Source: Physcomitrium patens (lineage: Eukaryota; Streptophyta; Bryopsida; Funariales; Funariaceae). From it: 64,000 nt of DNA. Positions 1 to 10,446 of the stretch are shown here, in pieces (the first letter of the stretch is position 1; the number at the start of each line of letters is the position of its first letter). Below the pieces are notes generated by a model. The model searched no databases. It was not told where the DNA came from and was given only the letters and a program-made list of their open reading frames with translations. Position numbers and translations under genes: made by a program. The stretch covers positions 549,764-613,763 of the forward strand of contig NC_037259.1 of assembly GCF_000002425.4 (NCBI RefSeq), given 5' to 3'.

Positions 1-45
1 AATATTGTTATATTAAGATAATTTTAAACCTTACTAAAAACTTTT

Positions 46-228
46 TTATGGAAGATGTAATATAGATAAAAAAAAGATGGTTGGTCTTGAATAGATTAGA
101 AACCTTCTTTCTTGGTTGGTATTTCCAAATACCTTATATCTTATGAATTTTTTCATTTGTTTTATTGGCCATATTAATGTTGGCCAACACTTAACAGAAT
201 AAATCCTCTCTATGTATTTGAACTTCAA
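46..228 (-). pseudogene. Possible retrotransposon integrase zinc-binding fragment
   Basis: A 60-residue minus-strand frame reads C-W-P-T-L, then a basic stretch and R-Y-K-V-F-G-N-T-N-Q, ending in S-I-L-H-L-P. This order resembles the region between the HHCC zinc-binding domain and the catalytic core of Ty3/gypsy integrases (typically WWPT...C.VCQ...P). It lies about 2.2 kb downstream of the minus-strand protease at 2382-2669, close to the PR-to-INT spacing of the element at 12.7-18.9 kb, so it could be the same copy. The zinc-ligand cysteines are not clearly kept and I found no reverse transcriptase between them. Weak call. Confidence 0.22.
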
Positions 229-404
229 GGAGAGTATTAGATGTGATGATTATTATTATAATTATAAAATAAATTAAAAGGTCTTAAGGTGTTATTTAAA
301 TTTAGATTTTTTCTTCCTTCAAATGATTTTAGGATTATTTTTGATAATTTCCTTATAAAAATTTTAAAAAAACTACCTTGTAAGGTTATCTACATATATC
401 TATA

Positions 405-445
<41 letters not shown>

Positions 446-2381
446 CTACATACTATTCTATTCTATATTTATCAATTACTTAGTAGATGGCTTATTTTAC
501 AAAAGTAACATATTTCATGTCGTCGTTGTTGTTGGTTCTTAAAGCCTTAGGTAGAATTTTTTTGAGGTTGGAATTGTGGCCTAAAATCCACCATACCTTG
601 GTTCTTATAAGATAGAATATACAATTGTGGTCTTCTTTGATTCTACTTGTAATTTTATTGATTTGAGCAAAATTGACTGATATGTCATAATTGGTTGTAC
701 TGAGTATACTAAAGTCCTAAAGTGCACCTATCAAATTCTATGGAAAGTGGAGCTTGATTTGAATTTTGACTCTTAATCAAAAAAGTCATTTACTTTTGCA
801 TAACTTTCATTTGCTGGAGAAGTTCATTTTAAAATTTTATTTGGCTTTGAAGGACTTTATTCTTAAAGTCCTCTTTTTATCTATTCCTATCTTTTGGATT
901 CGTCAATTTAGGAAGGATAGAAGGTAGTCTAACCTCTAAAGGTACTAATTAGCGATTTATGGATGATTTTCTCCTTTTACTCTACCGCAAGCTCCGAGGG
1001 CTCTAGAATTATTCTCCTACCCTCTTTATATTATAGGAGTGTTGCAACGTAGCACTTTCAAATTTTATTTTATTATTTTGCTATGTACTTGGATAGAACT
1101 CTACCATTCCAGGAAGATACAATCTAAGGATTTTTAGTTATTCTTCTAGCTTCATTGTTGTGATCAGCTATTAAGAGTGGATTTACTCTTATAGCTATGT
1201 CATGTTTCATTCTAAGCTCAAAAGATTAAAGTTTGTTGCAATAGGCTTTTAATTTTATTTTTAGCATTGGTGTTTTCTAACTAGATGTTGCAATAGGATT
1301 GCATGTTCTACTCCGCAACACTTTTTTCATTCTAATTTTTTCTTTCTTGTATTTTTTTGAGCTCTAATTGTTACAATGCTTCTAATGATTTTTTTTAATG
1401 TATATGCTTCTAAGTTTTTGTCAACTAGGTTCGGTAAAGTAGAGAGATTTGGCAATCTATTTCTATATTCTCTTCCTTGCAATCGGAATAAGATCGATTC
1501 TTCTACTCCTTATTCATTTTTTTTTTTTTTTTTTTCTTCATTGTATATAGAAGAACTTCATATCAAATAATCTAGATGTTTCTTATGTTGAATTGCAATT
1601 ATAGCTAGAATAATTATATTGAGATAAATTCAAGTACAATGGTACCTTACTCTATCAATAAGCATATGTGAATCAAGTTGTGTGGTTATGAAAAGCCATC
1701 TAGTGAGATTTGAGAGCTCAAAGCTGTTCTTGTTATTATTCCATCCAAATATAAGTGGGAATGAATCTTAGAAGGCAAAGTGGAGCTTACCAATTGCAAG
1801 GTTGGAATTGAAGACAAAAGGGGTGATATGGACATATTGTTGATATTGGTTTGAAAAAAATTGGAATGAGTTTTTGATAGACTTTAGTATTAGAGTAGCA
1901 AGGTATCACAGTCCTAGCGATGTCATTTTTTCCTTCTAATTTCAACATTGATATACAAGCATGCAGCTTCTTGGTAGTTGCAGTTGATCAAATTCTTTTT
2001 TATGATTTTTTTTTTTATTGTATTATCAATATGTTGAGAATATAGTTAAGATTTTGCTATTTTTTTTGAATTTTCTTCTACGGATTCTTGGAGTGTATGT
2101 AAGTTCTTTGATATTGTAGTAGTCAGAATTATAAATCTAGTGAACTAAAATACTAGATACTAAATCTAGCTTATGTAAGAACTTATAATTCTTTGTAAAT
2201 TGTGTAAAGTATAGTGGTTCTTAAATGATTGTGTTGGTGGCATATTCTAAGAATAGAATATTCTTCTAAAGATCAAAGGTGATATGGAGCTTATTTCCTC
2301 TTCAATTAATTATGGTTTTTGAATCCTTCAATTATGGTGTATTTAGTAATAAAGAAAAAAAAAATCCTTTGACCAATGCAT
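229..2381. other. AT-rich stretch, no gene recognised
   Basis: Short frames here (for example 1376-1570 on the plus strand) show no family resemblance. The stretch holds a long T run at its left. At about 1899-1910 a plus-strand GGTATCACAGTC is close to the initiator-tRNA primer-binding site of plant LTR elements (TGGTATCAGAGC), so an old LTR border is possible but unproven. Confidence 0.4.
409..438. repeat. Poly(T) tract
   Basis: Uninterrupted run of about 30 T. It may be a slippage-prone mononucleotide tract or the A-tail of an old minus-strand retroinsertion; no flanking duplication was recognised. Confidence 0.9.
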
Positions 2382-2669
2382 TCAAATGACATGATATATT
2401 AAGACATATTCTTCTCCCTCTATCCAAGTCTTAAAATTTTTTATTTGGCCCAATGAAATAGATGGACTTTGATTTGCCATCTTGATAATAAAAAGAGATG
2501 GACTAGTAACATTCAATCCTAATTTTTCTATGGTTTGGAAGAATATAATGTTTAAACCATTGCCACTATCTACAATGGTATAGAAAATTATTTTGTCTAC
2601 AATAGAAACCTCAATTTTTATTACTTTTATGTCACTTCGTTTAATATAAGCATTTATTTTTATTGCCAC
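2382..2669 (-). pseudogene. Retropepsin-like aspartic protease of Ty3/gypsy element
   Basis: Open frame of 95 residues. Residues 22-50 read V-S-I-V-D-K-I-I-F-Y-T-I-V-D-S-G, so the catalytic D-S-G triad is kept, followed by hydrophobic and basic residues; then K-M-A-N-Q-S-P and S-L-G-Q-I. The plus-strand copy at 15124-15519 has the same phrases (V-S-I-V-D-K-I-I, N-M-A-N-Q-S-Q, S-L-G-Q-I) but has lost the D-S-G. It would process the Gag-Pol polyprotein. It lies downstream of the gag remnant in the order expected for a Ty3/gypsy element; no RT follows. Confidence 0.7.
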
Positions 2670-3289
2670 CCTAATTTTAAGCCTTTTTTTGGTTTTTTCA
2701 TGAAAATATAATTTTTTAATACCTTCCTAACTATTGAAAAAATATCCAATAGTTGAGCAACCATGATATGAGCCTTTAATTTGCTAAGATCATTTCATAA
2801 GTTATATTCTTGTATGTTGGATTCTTCCACATTTTTATATTAAAGGATTTTACAAGTTAAATTTTTAGGGCCTTTTCTACTATAGTTGTTCAGATTAATA
2901 CTTGACTTGTGTTCAACCTTAAGATTTTAAAATAGTAATTCTTTTATCAAGAGATAAAATCTTATAGATTTTTTAATATTATTTTAAATTGCCTTAATTA
3001 TATCCCTCATGACTTATTCTAAATTCAAGAAATAAGATAGACTATTTAAAGTACTAGTCTTTTTTTTTTTCATGGATAGATAAAGATGCTGCTTTAGATC
3101 TAGTTATTATTACTAAAAATAATACCATAAGTGAATTCTTTTTTTTTGATTGATTTATTTGAAAATTTATTAAATTTAATCTTTGAAAAAAAGCTTGATT
3201 GACATTAGGTTGTGGGGGATTTTGAATAACTTTCAACTCTCTTAGAAGTTGAGACATAAATTTCATATCTTAAAAATCTTGGCCATAAC

Positions 3290-4263
3290 TTGATTAATTA
3301 GAAGGATTTTGACCTTAAAGTTGACCTTCATTAGAATTTAGTAGAATATATCTAAAATTAATTTAAAGCTTATTAGGTATATTTTATCTTTGTTTATTAT
3401 TTTCATAATCATAATATAAGTTTGGAGGCTTTATATTGTTATTTATTGAAAGTTATCTTGCTCTTCTGTAATTATCAAATAATTATTGGATATAATTATT
3501 AAATAAAGATTGTAATGGAACTATTCTATTTGATTTTCTAAAAAGCTTTGTAGAATGATTACCACTACAATTTCTACACTCTACTTGGATTTCAATCCAA
3601 CATTGACCAAGTATTTGTTTTTTTTTCGCAAAATATATAAAAATCTACTTGTTGTCTTACTTGACCTCCAAGACCTTCATTTTTAGAATTAAACCATTTT
3701 TGCTCCAAATTATATTCTTGAAAGATTTGACTTTTGTATGGAAGAAAATATGGTTAAAAATTTTGATTTTATGAAATCATAAAGTTATAAAATTGAATCA
3801 AATGCCATAATTTTCTACATAGAATGCATCATAGTCCCATTGTATATCTTCTTAACTCAATGGAAGGTAGGAAAAGATTGAGGTTGAAATTTCTAACCAA
3901 TCTAGCTAATTATTTTGTCATTAATTTCATTAGATGACAGATTTGGATTTGAAATTTTAAATAAAATATCCTTATCTTTTTTTTTGTAAATCCTCCTTTT
4001 ATCTATTATTTTTAATATGATAGGTCAAGTTCAATAAAAGAAATGGAGGCCTACAATTTAAAGATAAGAGATATGCTTTTAAGATTGAGATAACCAATAG
4101 TGATTGTTTATGTATCTAGAAGCTTGATGCATAGGAAATCCTAATATGTATAGATGTAAAGTTAGGGATATTATGGTCTTTTTTATCCCAAAACTTTTAA
4201 TGCTCTTTATTTATTTATTCTAATTTTATTGCTGCATTTTTGGCTCCTATAAGATCTTTAAGC
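3290..4263 (-). pseudogene. Gag C-terminal part with knuckle-like segment, broken
   Basis: Continuation of the minus-strand gag on the other side of the Tc1 insertion. Near 3540-3600 the minus strand reads G-Q-C-W-I-E, then V-E-C-R-N-C-S-G-N-H-S-T-K, matching the plus-strand copy (G-S-C-W-I-E, V-V-C-R-N-Y-R-R-N-H-P-T). One of the CCHC zinc ligands is changed. Near 3310-3370 a stretch ending Y-I-L-L-N parallels F-I-L-L-N of the other copy. Stops throughout. Confidence 0.55.
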
Positions 4264-4265
4264 TA

Positions 4266-4483
4266 TAGTGACTCAAAAAACTATTTCAATGTTGATATAT
4301 TTTTGAAAGAATAGTGTATTACAGATGAATTGTAGTAAATAATGACATGTGGTTTGTATAGCAAATAAAGTATTTTTTTACAACTACCAAATGAGCCTAG
4401 GTTGAAAAGAATCTATTAGATAATTATAGAGCTATGACTAATCTAATTTGGAATAGTATTGAAATGATTTTTTGATCATAGTA
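4266..4483 (+). repeat. Left terminal inverted repeat of Tc1 element
   Basis: About 218 bp, matching the reverse complement of 5912-6130 along its whole length with scattered differences. Begins TAGTGACTCAAAAAAC; the right end begins CAACGACTCAAAAAAA. The inner border (4458-4483) is itself an inverted copy of the outer border, so each TIR could fold end to end. Confidence 0.9.
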
Positions 4484-4910
4484 TTTAATTTTTAGATTCT
4501 ATTAATTACTCAATATTATAGCATTCTATCATCAATAGATTTACTATGACAATATTATTACTAATCTAATGATATCATTAATACTTATTAGTAGCTATAA
4601 AAATACCATTTTAAATTATAATTCTTAGAATGGACATATTTCAAATTACCACATTCTAAGATCTTCTACAAATTTCTAAAACCTTTTAGATACTTGTAGA
4701 ATCTTTCATAATCTTTTAGAAAGTTCCATAAGCTTTTAAAAGCCTCTTTAGACTTCTAGAAACTTTCATAGAAAGTACCATAGACTCTTGTAACCTTCAT
4801 TATAATAGGAGTTTTTAGAACCACTTTTGCTATCAATCTTATTCTTTGTTTTTAATCTTGACATATTTCTTTATCAGATTTTTGTATTCTTGATAATTCT
4901 TTAAACAACT
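4484..4910. repeat. Tc1 5' spacer with degenerate short-period repeats
   Basis: Between the left TIR and the transposase start. At about 4660-4800 variants of a CTTTTAGA / TTTCATAGA-like phrase recur every 20-30 bases. No coding potential seen. Confidence 0.5.
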
Positions 4911-5899
4911 ATGAGAGCCATTTTCGGTTCTTTCCAAGACAACACCACCTTTGCTCTTCTTCATTCTCAAAAATCTTATGACCAAATTGTTTTTGAGCTT
5001 GGTTGCAGTAAAGCTACTATTTCTATGCTAGCAAAAAAAATCACTTTTAGTAAGAAGAATCTTAGATTATGCAGACCAAAAAAGCTTATTATAGTAGATG
5101 AAAGAGCAATCATTTGTCAAATAAATACTAAAAAGATGAAAAATGTTGTTGAAGTTACTAAAAACCTTAATAATATTATCAATAATCATGTATCAATCCA
5201 AACCATTTAAAATGTTTTCAAAAAATAGAATATAAAAGCCATGGTAAAAAAAAATAGTCACTATCATCTACTTGCTATTAAAAAGAATATTTGGAATTTG
5301 CTTTAAAGTACAAGGAATAGACTATGGAAGATTGAAAGAGGTTTATTTGATTAAATGAGACAAAAATCAATAGATTTGGATCAAATGGCAAAAAGTGGGT
5401 GTAAAAAAAAAAAAAGATCAATGCTTGCTTGATAGGAAGATTCAAGAAATAATTAAGCATGGGGATAGAAATATAATGATATGGGATTGTGTGGAATAGA
5501 ATGTGATTGGAAAGATGGTAGAAGTTGAGGAGAAGAAAGAGAATTTGCTTCCTAGCATTGAAGAATCTAACATTTTTGAAGAGGAAATGATTTTCCACTA
5601 AGATAACGACTCCAAGCATAATCAAAACTAGCATAGATGTAGTTGATTATCATAGAATTAAAGTAATAAATTGGCATGCTTAGTCTCTTGATCTTAATTC
5701 CATTGAAAATCTTAGGAAGCACTTCAAATGCTAGCTCAAAACTTGGAAGATAAAACCAAAGAGAGTTTGGAAATTATGGAAAGGAATAGCTATAGAATGG
5801 AATAAAATTGAAGCAATTTTGTACTAAAAGTTAATAGAAAGTATGTGTAGGAGATTGGAAGCAGTTATCAAGGCTAAAAGAGGTCCTATAAAGTACTGA
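4911..5899 (+). pseudogene. Tc1/mariner DDE transposase, broken
   Basis: Cut-and-paste transposase relic. The first 99 residues are open: a helix-turn-helix (K-S-Y-D-Q-I-V-F-E-L-G-C-S-K-A-T-I-S), a G-R-P-like hook now C-R-P-K-K-L, and a second HTH ending in V-S-I-Q-T-I. Beyond the stop at 5208-5210 the catalytic domain continues through stops and frameshifts: R-F-G-S-N-G-K-K-W-V near 5370-5400, K-H-G-D-R-N-I-M-I-W near 5458-5487, L-P-S-I-E-E-S-N near 5550, D-N-D-S-K-H at 5602-5619 and L-N-S-I-E-N-L at about 5693-5713. The D at 5602 and the E at 5705 are about 34 codons apart, as in DD34E Tc1 proteins. The first catalytic Asp reads N (L-N-E-T-K). The natural C-terminus (K-Y-stop) is at 5899. 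Confidence 0.9.
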
Positions 5900-5911
5900 T
5901 ATGTAATTGGA

Positions 5912-6130
5912 TACTACACTTAAAAAAAATGTTTCAATATTATTTAAAATTAGATTGGTCATAGCTTCACAATTACTTAATGGATTTTATTCAACTTGGG
6001 CTGATTTGGTAGCTATAAAAGAATGCTTTATTTGATATATAAACCACATATCATTATTCACTACAATTCATTTATAATACACCATTCTTTCTAAAATATG
6101 TTAATATTGAAATATTTTTTTGAGTCGTTG
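5912..6130 (-). repeat. Right terminal inverted repeat of Tc1 element
   Basis: Reverse-complement partner of 4266-4483. The outermost bases read (minus strand) CAACGACTCAAAAAAATA, and the inner border 5912-5937 mirrors the outer border. It starts 13 bases after the transposase stop. Confidence 0.9.
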
Positions 6131-6132
6131 TA

Positions 6133-6929
6133 TGTATAGAAGATTTTTTTAATTATTTTTTTCTTCAGTAAATCTTTGAATAAAGAAATACTTCAAAGTA
6201 TCATCAATAAGAAAATTTTCTTCAAATCTTATCATAATGAATTCAAAACATCAAATGTAGGACATAATGTCTTCATCCTTCTCTTGTCAAAGAGAAGATA
6301 AAATAATTAGAGTTGTGCTTTATCCTACTTCAAGCTGAAATATTTTTAAGAAAGAATGTTGGATCATATTCCAAATTAAGAAGATAATAAGAGTGTGGTT
6401 GCAATACTATTTATATGCATCTTCTTTTAATAGGGTTGAAAACCATCCTAAATAATAATAATCATTTATTATTAAATATATAGTGAATTTTTCTATGAAA
6501 TGTTCTACATAGGTCAAAAGATCTTCATTTCTTGTATCTTTAAAGATAGGAAGATCAAGAGATATAGGAGCAATATTAAGTTAATTTGAAACTTGAATAG
6601 GTAAATCTCCTGGTTGAATCAAAAGATTAATTGATATGGATGGTGGTTCTTTCTATTGTCTCTTATAATTGAGGCAAATAAATACTCTTTTCATCCAAAT
6701 TATTTCTACTATCTCCCGAGGTGTTTGAAAATATATATTTTAAATTTTTTCAAAGGTCTTTTAAAGAAAGGTCTTCAAATTCTTCAAATAGATTTTTAGG
6801 CGTGTTTAAATTGGGTTTACAAGTTGGAGTCCTAATATTTGGCAAGGAGGGTCTAAAAATCGTTAAGGATTTTAGATTTTCCAAAAGTTGTTCTAATACA
6901 AGTTTATGGGGCCTAGTTGAGTGGTGCAT
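6133..6929 (-). pseudogene. Gag N-terminal part (Ty3/gypsy), broken
   Basis: Structural capsid polyprotein remnant. It starts at the ATG complementary to 6927-6929, chosen because the first six residues (MHHSTR) match the start of the gag at 12687. It continues with a conserved block at about 6370-6640: P-I-S-I-N-L-L-I-Q-P, then an L-P-I-F-K-D-T stretch, Y-V-E-H-F and C-N-H-T-L, parallel to the other copy's L-S-I-F-K-G-T, Y-V-E-R-F and R-N-H-A-L. A further block near 6150-6290 (N/I-D-D-T-L-K-Y-F-F-I-Q) matches M-N-D-T-L-I-Y-F-F-I-Q in the plus-strand copy. Several in-frame stops and at least one frameshift. The Tc1 insertion truncates it at 6133. Confidence 0.7.
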
Positions 6930-7110
6930 TAAACTTCTATGATTATAATGTTATTTCTACAAATTTAAAATTAAAATAATTAAAAAAAACCAAATAAGAT
7001 AACTTATGGAATTTATTTTTTTATTATCTTGTACTTATCAACCTATATCTTGCTTTAAATATTCCTTCCAAAAAAAAAAAAAAAAACAAAAATAACTTGA
7101 AAGAAAAATA

Positions 7111-7137
7111 CTTATTTGAGTATCATCTCAAGCAAAG
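7111..7137 (-). promoter_or_regulatory. Leader hairpin of minus-strand Ty3/gypsy element
   Basis: On the minus strand TTGCTTGAG and CTCAAATAA flank ATGATA. It is the counterpart of the perfect hairpin at 12508-12533 in the other element and lies about 180 bp upstream of gag, against about 150 bp there. Role unknown; an RNA structure for packaging or translation is inference. Confidence 0.5.
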
Positions 7138-7929
7138 TTTTATTTTCTATTTATTTATTTTTTTAGACTATTGTATAGAATGACCTCATATGGAGATAAT
7201 GCTAAACAACATTTAATACAAAGACATTCTATTGTTGGTAGGAAATCCAAGTTTTTTTTTTTTTTTTTTTTTTTTTTTAATCTTTTATATCAATTTAATT
7301 AAGAAATTATCCACTACTTGGTTAATGAAAAATGTTACTAGAATTAAAATAATTAAAATAATCCTAAGTCCATAACTATACTTCCTTCTACTCCATCCTA
7401 AATCTCTTTAAGCTCCTTCTTTATTCTAAGTTCCTACACAACAATAATCCACAACAACACTAGAGGATTGTACTGGCACAAAAAAATAAAAAATAAAAAA
7501 TAAAAAAATAGAACAACAAAACAATTGCCTCCTAAGCAAACCTGAGACTTATAAGGCAATCCTCCCAGCAAATGCATCAAAAATGTGAGCAAAAACAAAC
7601 CTCCACTAGTTGGAAGTTTATTTTAATTCACAATAAGTGAATTAATTATTTGATTCTTAGAAAATTAGGTCATATTTAAATCTTAATCAATTCACTTTTC
7701 AATGTTATTAAAACATCTAAGCAATTAAGCAAAACTTCTAGTATTAATTTACAAATAACAGCAAATTACTTACAAAATACATGCCAAAGAAAATCATTCT
7801 CTTAACTCTTAATTAATTAATTAATTAATTTGTTTTATTTTTATTTTTATTTAATTTAAATTTATCCATTTAAAAAATCATCCAAATATAAGTTATCATC
7901 TACAAATAACTTTCCATCTACAAACAAAT
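7138..7929. other. AT-rich stretch with T tract, no gene
   Basis: Contains a 27-base T run (7252-7278), an AAAAATAA-type run near 7482-7510 and a TTAATTAA repeat near 7810-7830. It may be the 5' LTR/leader zone of the minus-strand gypsy element, but no LTR border or primer-binding site was found. Confidence 0.4.
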
Positions 7930-9420
7930 TATCATCCAAATTTCAACATTCATCCATATTCAACCGACAGCCTTGTTGATCAACGTCCCCTAGTGATTAG
8001 AATCGATCTTTTAGAGGTGATCCATTGCAACCAGCAAGATCCTATGTCACTTGTAATCAGAGAAGCGTGGATTGCTGGCTTACTTGATCTCGACTGCATT
8101 ACCCCTACTTGATGACGACAAGAAGGTCGCAACTATTCATTGCTAATAAAGTTGCAACCACGACAGCATTGAGGTACAAGAACCGAGAATGGTGTCATAA
8201 GGAACCACTGTCGCACGCCGCTGCTAGCCTTTGCTTGAACAAGAACAGTTTAAGCAGGATTAAGTCGGAGAGGGATTGCTCAGCCAACGACCTTCACTCC
8301 TTGTTGACGTCACAGGAACAAAAAGAAAACTACATTGCCCATTACACCTAAGGCCAATATCGTCTCCTCGCAACGCCGCTCCAGCTCTAGACTCTCCAAC
8401 AACTTTGCCTCGGCTCACCGAGCCGCTAACGAAGACAAAGAGAAGGGTAAATTGTTTTTTGAAGAACCGCTGCAACCTTCTGCGATGTGGTCCAGTGCAA
8501 TAACTGCAGAGCTTGAACCTTCTTCACATATGGATCTAGGATTTGAGCTCTCGGCGAGGAAATTGAATCTTAGCTAACGTCAATGGAATGCAACTCCAAC
8601 CTCGCAATAATACCACTTTAAAATTGCGCGATCTTTTAGGAGACAAAAACACAGCTCACTAGTAGTCGACCGCAAGCAAGAAGTTGATAGCAACAACTCC
8701 AGATCATCGCGGACCCCTCCTCAATGGAGTTCCTTTGTTGAACAACAAAAGATCCTCCGCGATCCACCAGATCGTGTTGGTTGCATCAACTTTGCCACTT
8801 ACCTTCGATCAGTTTGCAACATTCGCGAGTGGAATAACCTTCACAACCAGCAACCAAGGAGAGAGAGTCGACATCAGCTAGACTCCATGTCTATCGCCTC
8901 AATACTTGACGATTAAGCAAAAAGGTCCTACTACTCTCCTAATGCAAAACGTCGATAGATAAATAGGAATGAGCGGCACCGCCAATCCTCGGCTAGGGGA
9001 AGACGTCAACAAAAACTTGATCATACAGGGTAGTGACGTGCTCCTTCAAAACACCTTCAACACACAAGACTCAGACCTCCACTCTCTACACTGATTGCAT
9101 GAAAAAAAATAGAATGCCACATTATTGCAATCCAATAGGACAAAGAAAAGAAAAAAAATGCAAGAGAAGACCTCTATAGCCAATCCAGACTACCAAATCC
9201 ACAAGAGCAATGGTGCACTGCAGCACCTCTAGGGAACAATCTTAGACAGAAAAAACTTAAGGGAGGAACCACGCCTCTCTCCACAATCTTTGAAGCTCCA
9301 CCCGAATATACAGAGGCGAAAAAAAATTGAGAGATCTAAAAAATGCGGCTGGGATCCAGAACTACCCGGACTCCTATGGCCATCCGGAAAATCCAACCGG
9401 CATCCTGCTGCCCGATAAAG
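7930..9420. other. GC-richer CpG-retaining block 1, apparently non-coding
   Basis: Composition changes abruptly from the AT-rich flanks: many CG dinucleotides and restriction-site-like words (CTCGAC, GTCGAC, CGCCGC). Short overlapping frames occur in several frames on both strands, none beyond about 80 residues and none with a recognisable domain, so I do not call a gene. Near 9139-9165 it shares a GAAAAGAAAAAAAATGCAAG-like phrase with block 2 (about 12222-12252), hinting that the two blocks are related. Candidate identities: a long LTR/leader of a young gypsy element, or captured host sequence. Confidence 0.45.
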
Positions 9421-9424
9421 AAAA

Positions 9425-9609
9425 AAATTTGTTTTCTTTACCTTATTTTTTCTTTCCGCTATTTTCTTCTTTGCTTTCTTTCCTCGTCTTCTTTTTTTTC
9501 TTTTTTTTCTTTCTTTCTTCTTTCTTTCTCTTCTTCTCTTTTCTTTTTCTTTCCTCCTCTCCCATATTTTTTTTTTCTACTCTTTTGATTTTTTTTTCTT
9601 CTAACTTAT

Positions 9610-9634
<25 letters not shown>
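9425..9634. repeat. Polypyrimidine tract followed by (AT)n
   Basis: Long TTTC/TTCTT-rich pyrimidine tract (about 9430-9600) on the plus strand, then an AT dinucleotide run at 9608-9634. It closes GC-rich block 1 sharply. The 106-residue frame across it is low-complexity Phe/Ser/Leu and not a credible gene. Confidence 0.8.
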
Positions 9635-9641
<7 letters not shown>

Positions 9642-10249
9642 CACTAATAAAATAATTTTTTCTTTTCTTTTCTTTTGAATTAATTTGAATGCATCATTCT
9701 TTCTTAACTTCTTATTCATAATTAAGAATCCTCAACAAGCCAAGCTATTTCCTATGAAACTATCATCTAATATTAACTAACCTAAAAAAAAACCTATTCA
9801 TTTTGAAAAAATTTCTTAATAAATTTTGTCTTAAGTTGCATATCTACTATTAGCAATCTATTTTCTACTCTTTCTAAAAATTCTACTACTAATTCTCCAA
9901 ACTTATGATTTAAAGTACAATAAGTCCATTTTTTATATAAAATACTCAAGTGAGTCAATTTAGTGACTCACATAATCCTTAATAATTCTAATTAAACTTT
10001 AACCAATCCAAAGTAAATTTAAAAGTAGTTATAAAAGAAAGACAAAGAAGTCATAAATTTATCTCAAAGAAAAATAATAAAAAAATCCTTAAAGAAATAC
10101 TAGAAATAGAAACTTTTATATAAATAACAAAGAATCCTTTTAAAAATTAAAAATAGAAATTCTAAATATATTCTAAGTAAATCCTAACTCAACCTTAATT
10201 TAATCCTAATTGAAACTCTAATGAACCTTAACCAGATCATATAGTATCC
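9635..10249. other. AT-rich core between GC blocks; holds a diverged repeat copy
   Basis: No gene seen. At about 9900-9985 the minus strand contains TGTGAGTCACTAAATTGACT, a diverged copy of the plus-strand sequence at 19733-19800. From about 10100 to 10230 a degenerate AATCCTAA-type short repeat recurs. Confidence 0.5.
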
Positions 10250-10309
10250 CTACCCAGATAACACAACAAAACACAACAAGCATAAGGTTTTGTTGTGTTA
10301 TCTGGGTAG
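10250..10309. repeat. Perfect 23-bp inverted repeat (hairpin)
   Basis: Arm 10250-10272 is the exact reverse complement of 10287-10309 (arm starts CTACCCAGATAACACAAC), separated by a 14-base loop. A perfect match in a region otherwise full of mutations suggests a recent or selected structure. The 65-residue minus-strand frame 10237-10434 overlaps it and has no recognisable family. Confidence 0.9.
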
Positions 10310-10418
10310 AGAGGGCCATCTACGATGAATTGACGGTTCCAAGCAGAAGCACCTTTAACAAAGTTGCTCCAATCTGATGGAAATAGAGTAATTAAAGTGA
10401 TGTTAATTATTAGATGTT

Positions 10419-10446
10419 GGTTACGTTTTGTCACCTAAACGTAACC
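10419..10446. repeat. Perfect 10-bp inverted repeat
   Basis: GGTTACGTTT (10419-10428) and AAACGTAACC (10437-10446) with an 8-base loop. It sits at the left border of GC-rich block 2 and could be a terminus-associated palindrome. Confidence 0.8.

Larger units (their letters stand above)
4264..6132 (+). mobile_element. Complete but dead Tc1/mariner transposon
   Basis: About 1.87 kb element bounded by TA dinucleotides (4264-4265 and 6131-6132), the target duplication expected of Tc1/mariner. Its ends are inverted copies of each other (4266-4483 and 5912-6130) and it encodes a single broken transposase on the plus strand. It sits inside the gag of a minus-strand Ty3/gypsy element whose gag resumes on each side, so it inserted after that element. 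All three lines (TIRs, TA, transposase) agree. Confidence 0.92.
2382..7137 (-). mobile_element. Decayed Ty3/gypsy element, minus strand, split by a Tc1 insertion
   Basis: Read right to left, this stretch carries a leader hairpin, a gag start (ATG at 6929), gag body, zinc-knuckle-like segment and protease. Each part has a counterpart in the plus-strand element at 12.3-18.9 kb, in the same order. The gag start M-H-H-S-T-R matches exactly. The gag phrase P-I-S-I-N-(L/P)-L-(I/V)-Q-P and the protease phrase V-S-I-V-D-K-I-I are shared. The gag is interrupted between 6133 and 4263 by the Tc1 element, after which gag-like sequence resumes. Reverse transcriptase, RNase H and a left LTR are not recognisable, so the copy is probably truncated or too decayed beyond 2382. 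Stops and frameshifts are frequent; it cannot be active. Confidence 0.75.

Noticed and set aside
5278-5634. 118-residue minus-strand frame
   Set aside because: It is the antisense shadow of the Tc1 transposase catalytic domain.
6721-6942. 73-residue plus-strand frame
   Set aside because: Antisense to the start of the minus-strand gag.
9327-9647. 106-residue frame through the pyrimidine tract
   Set aside because: The second half is translated (TTC)n and (AT)n repeat; the first half has no known family.
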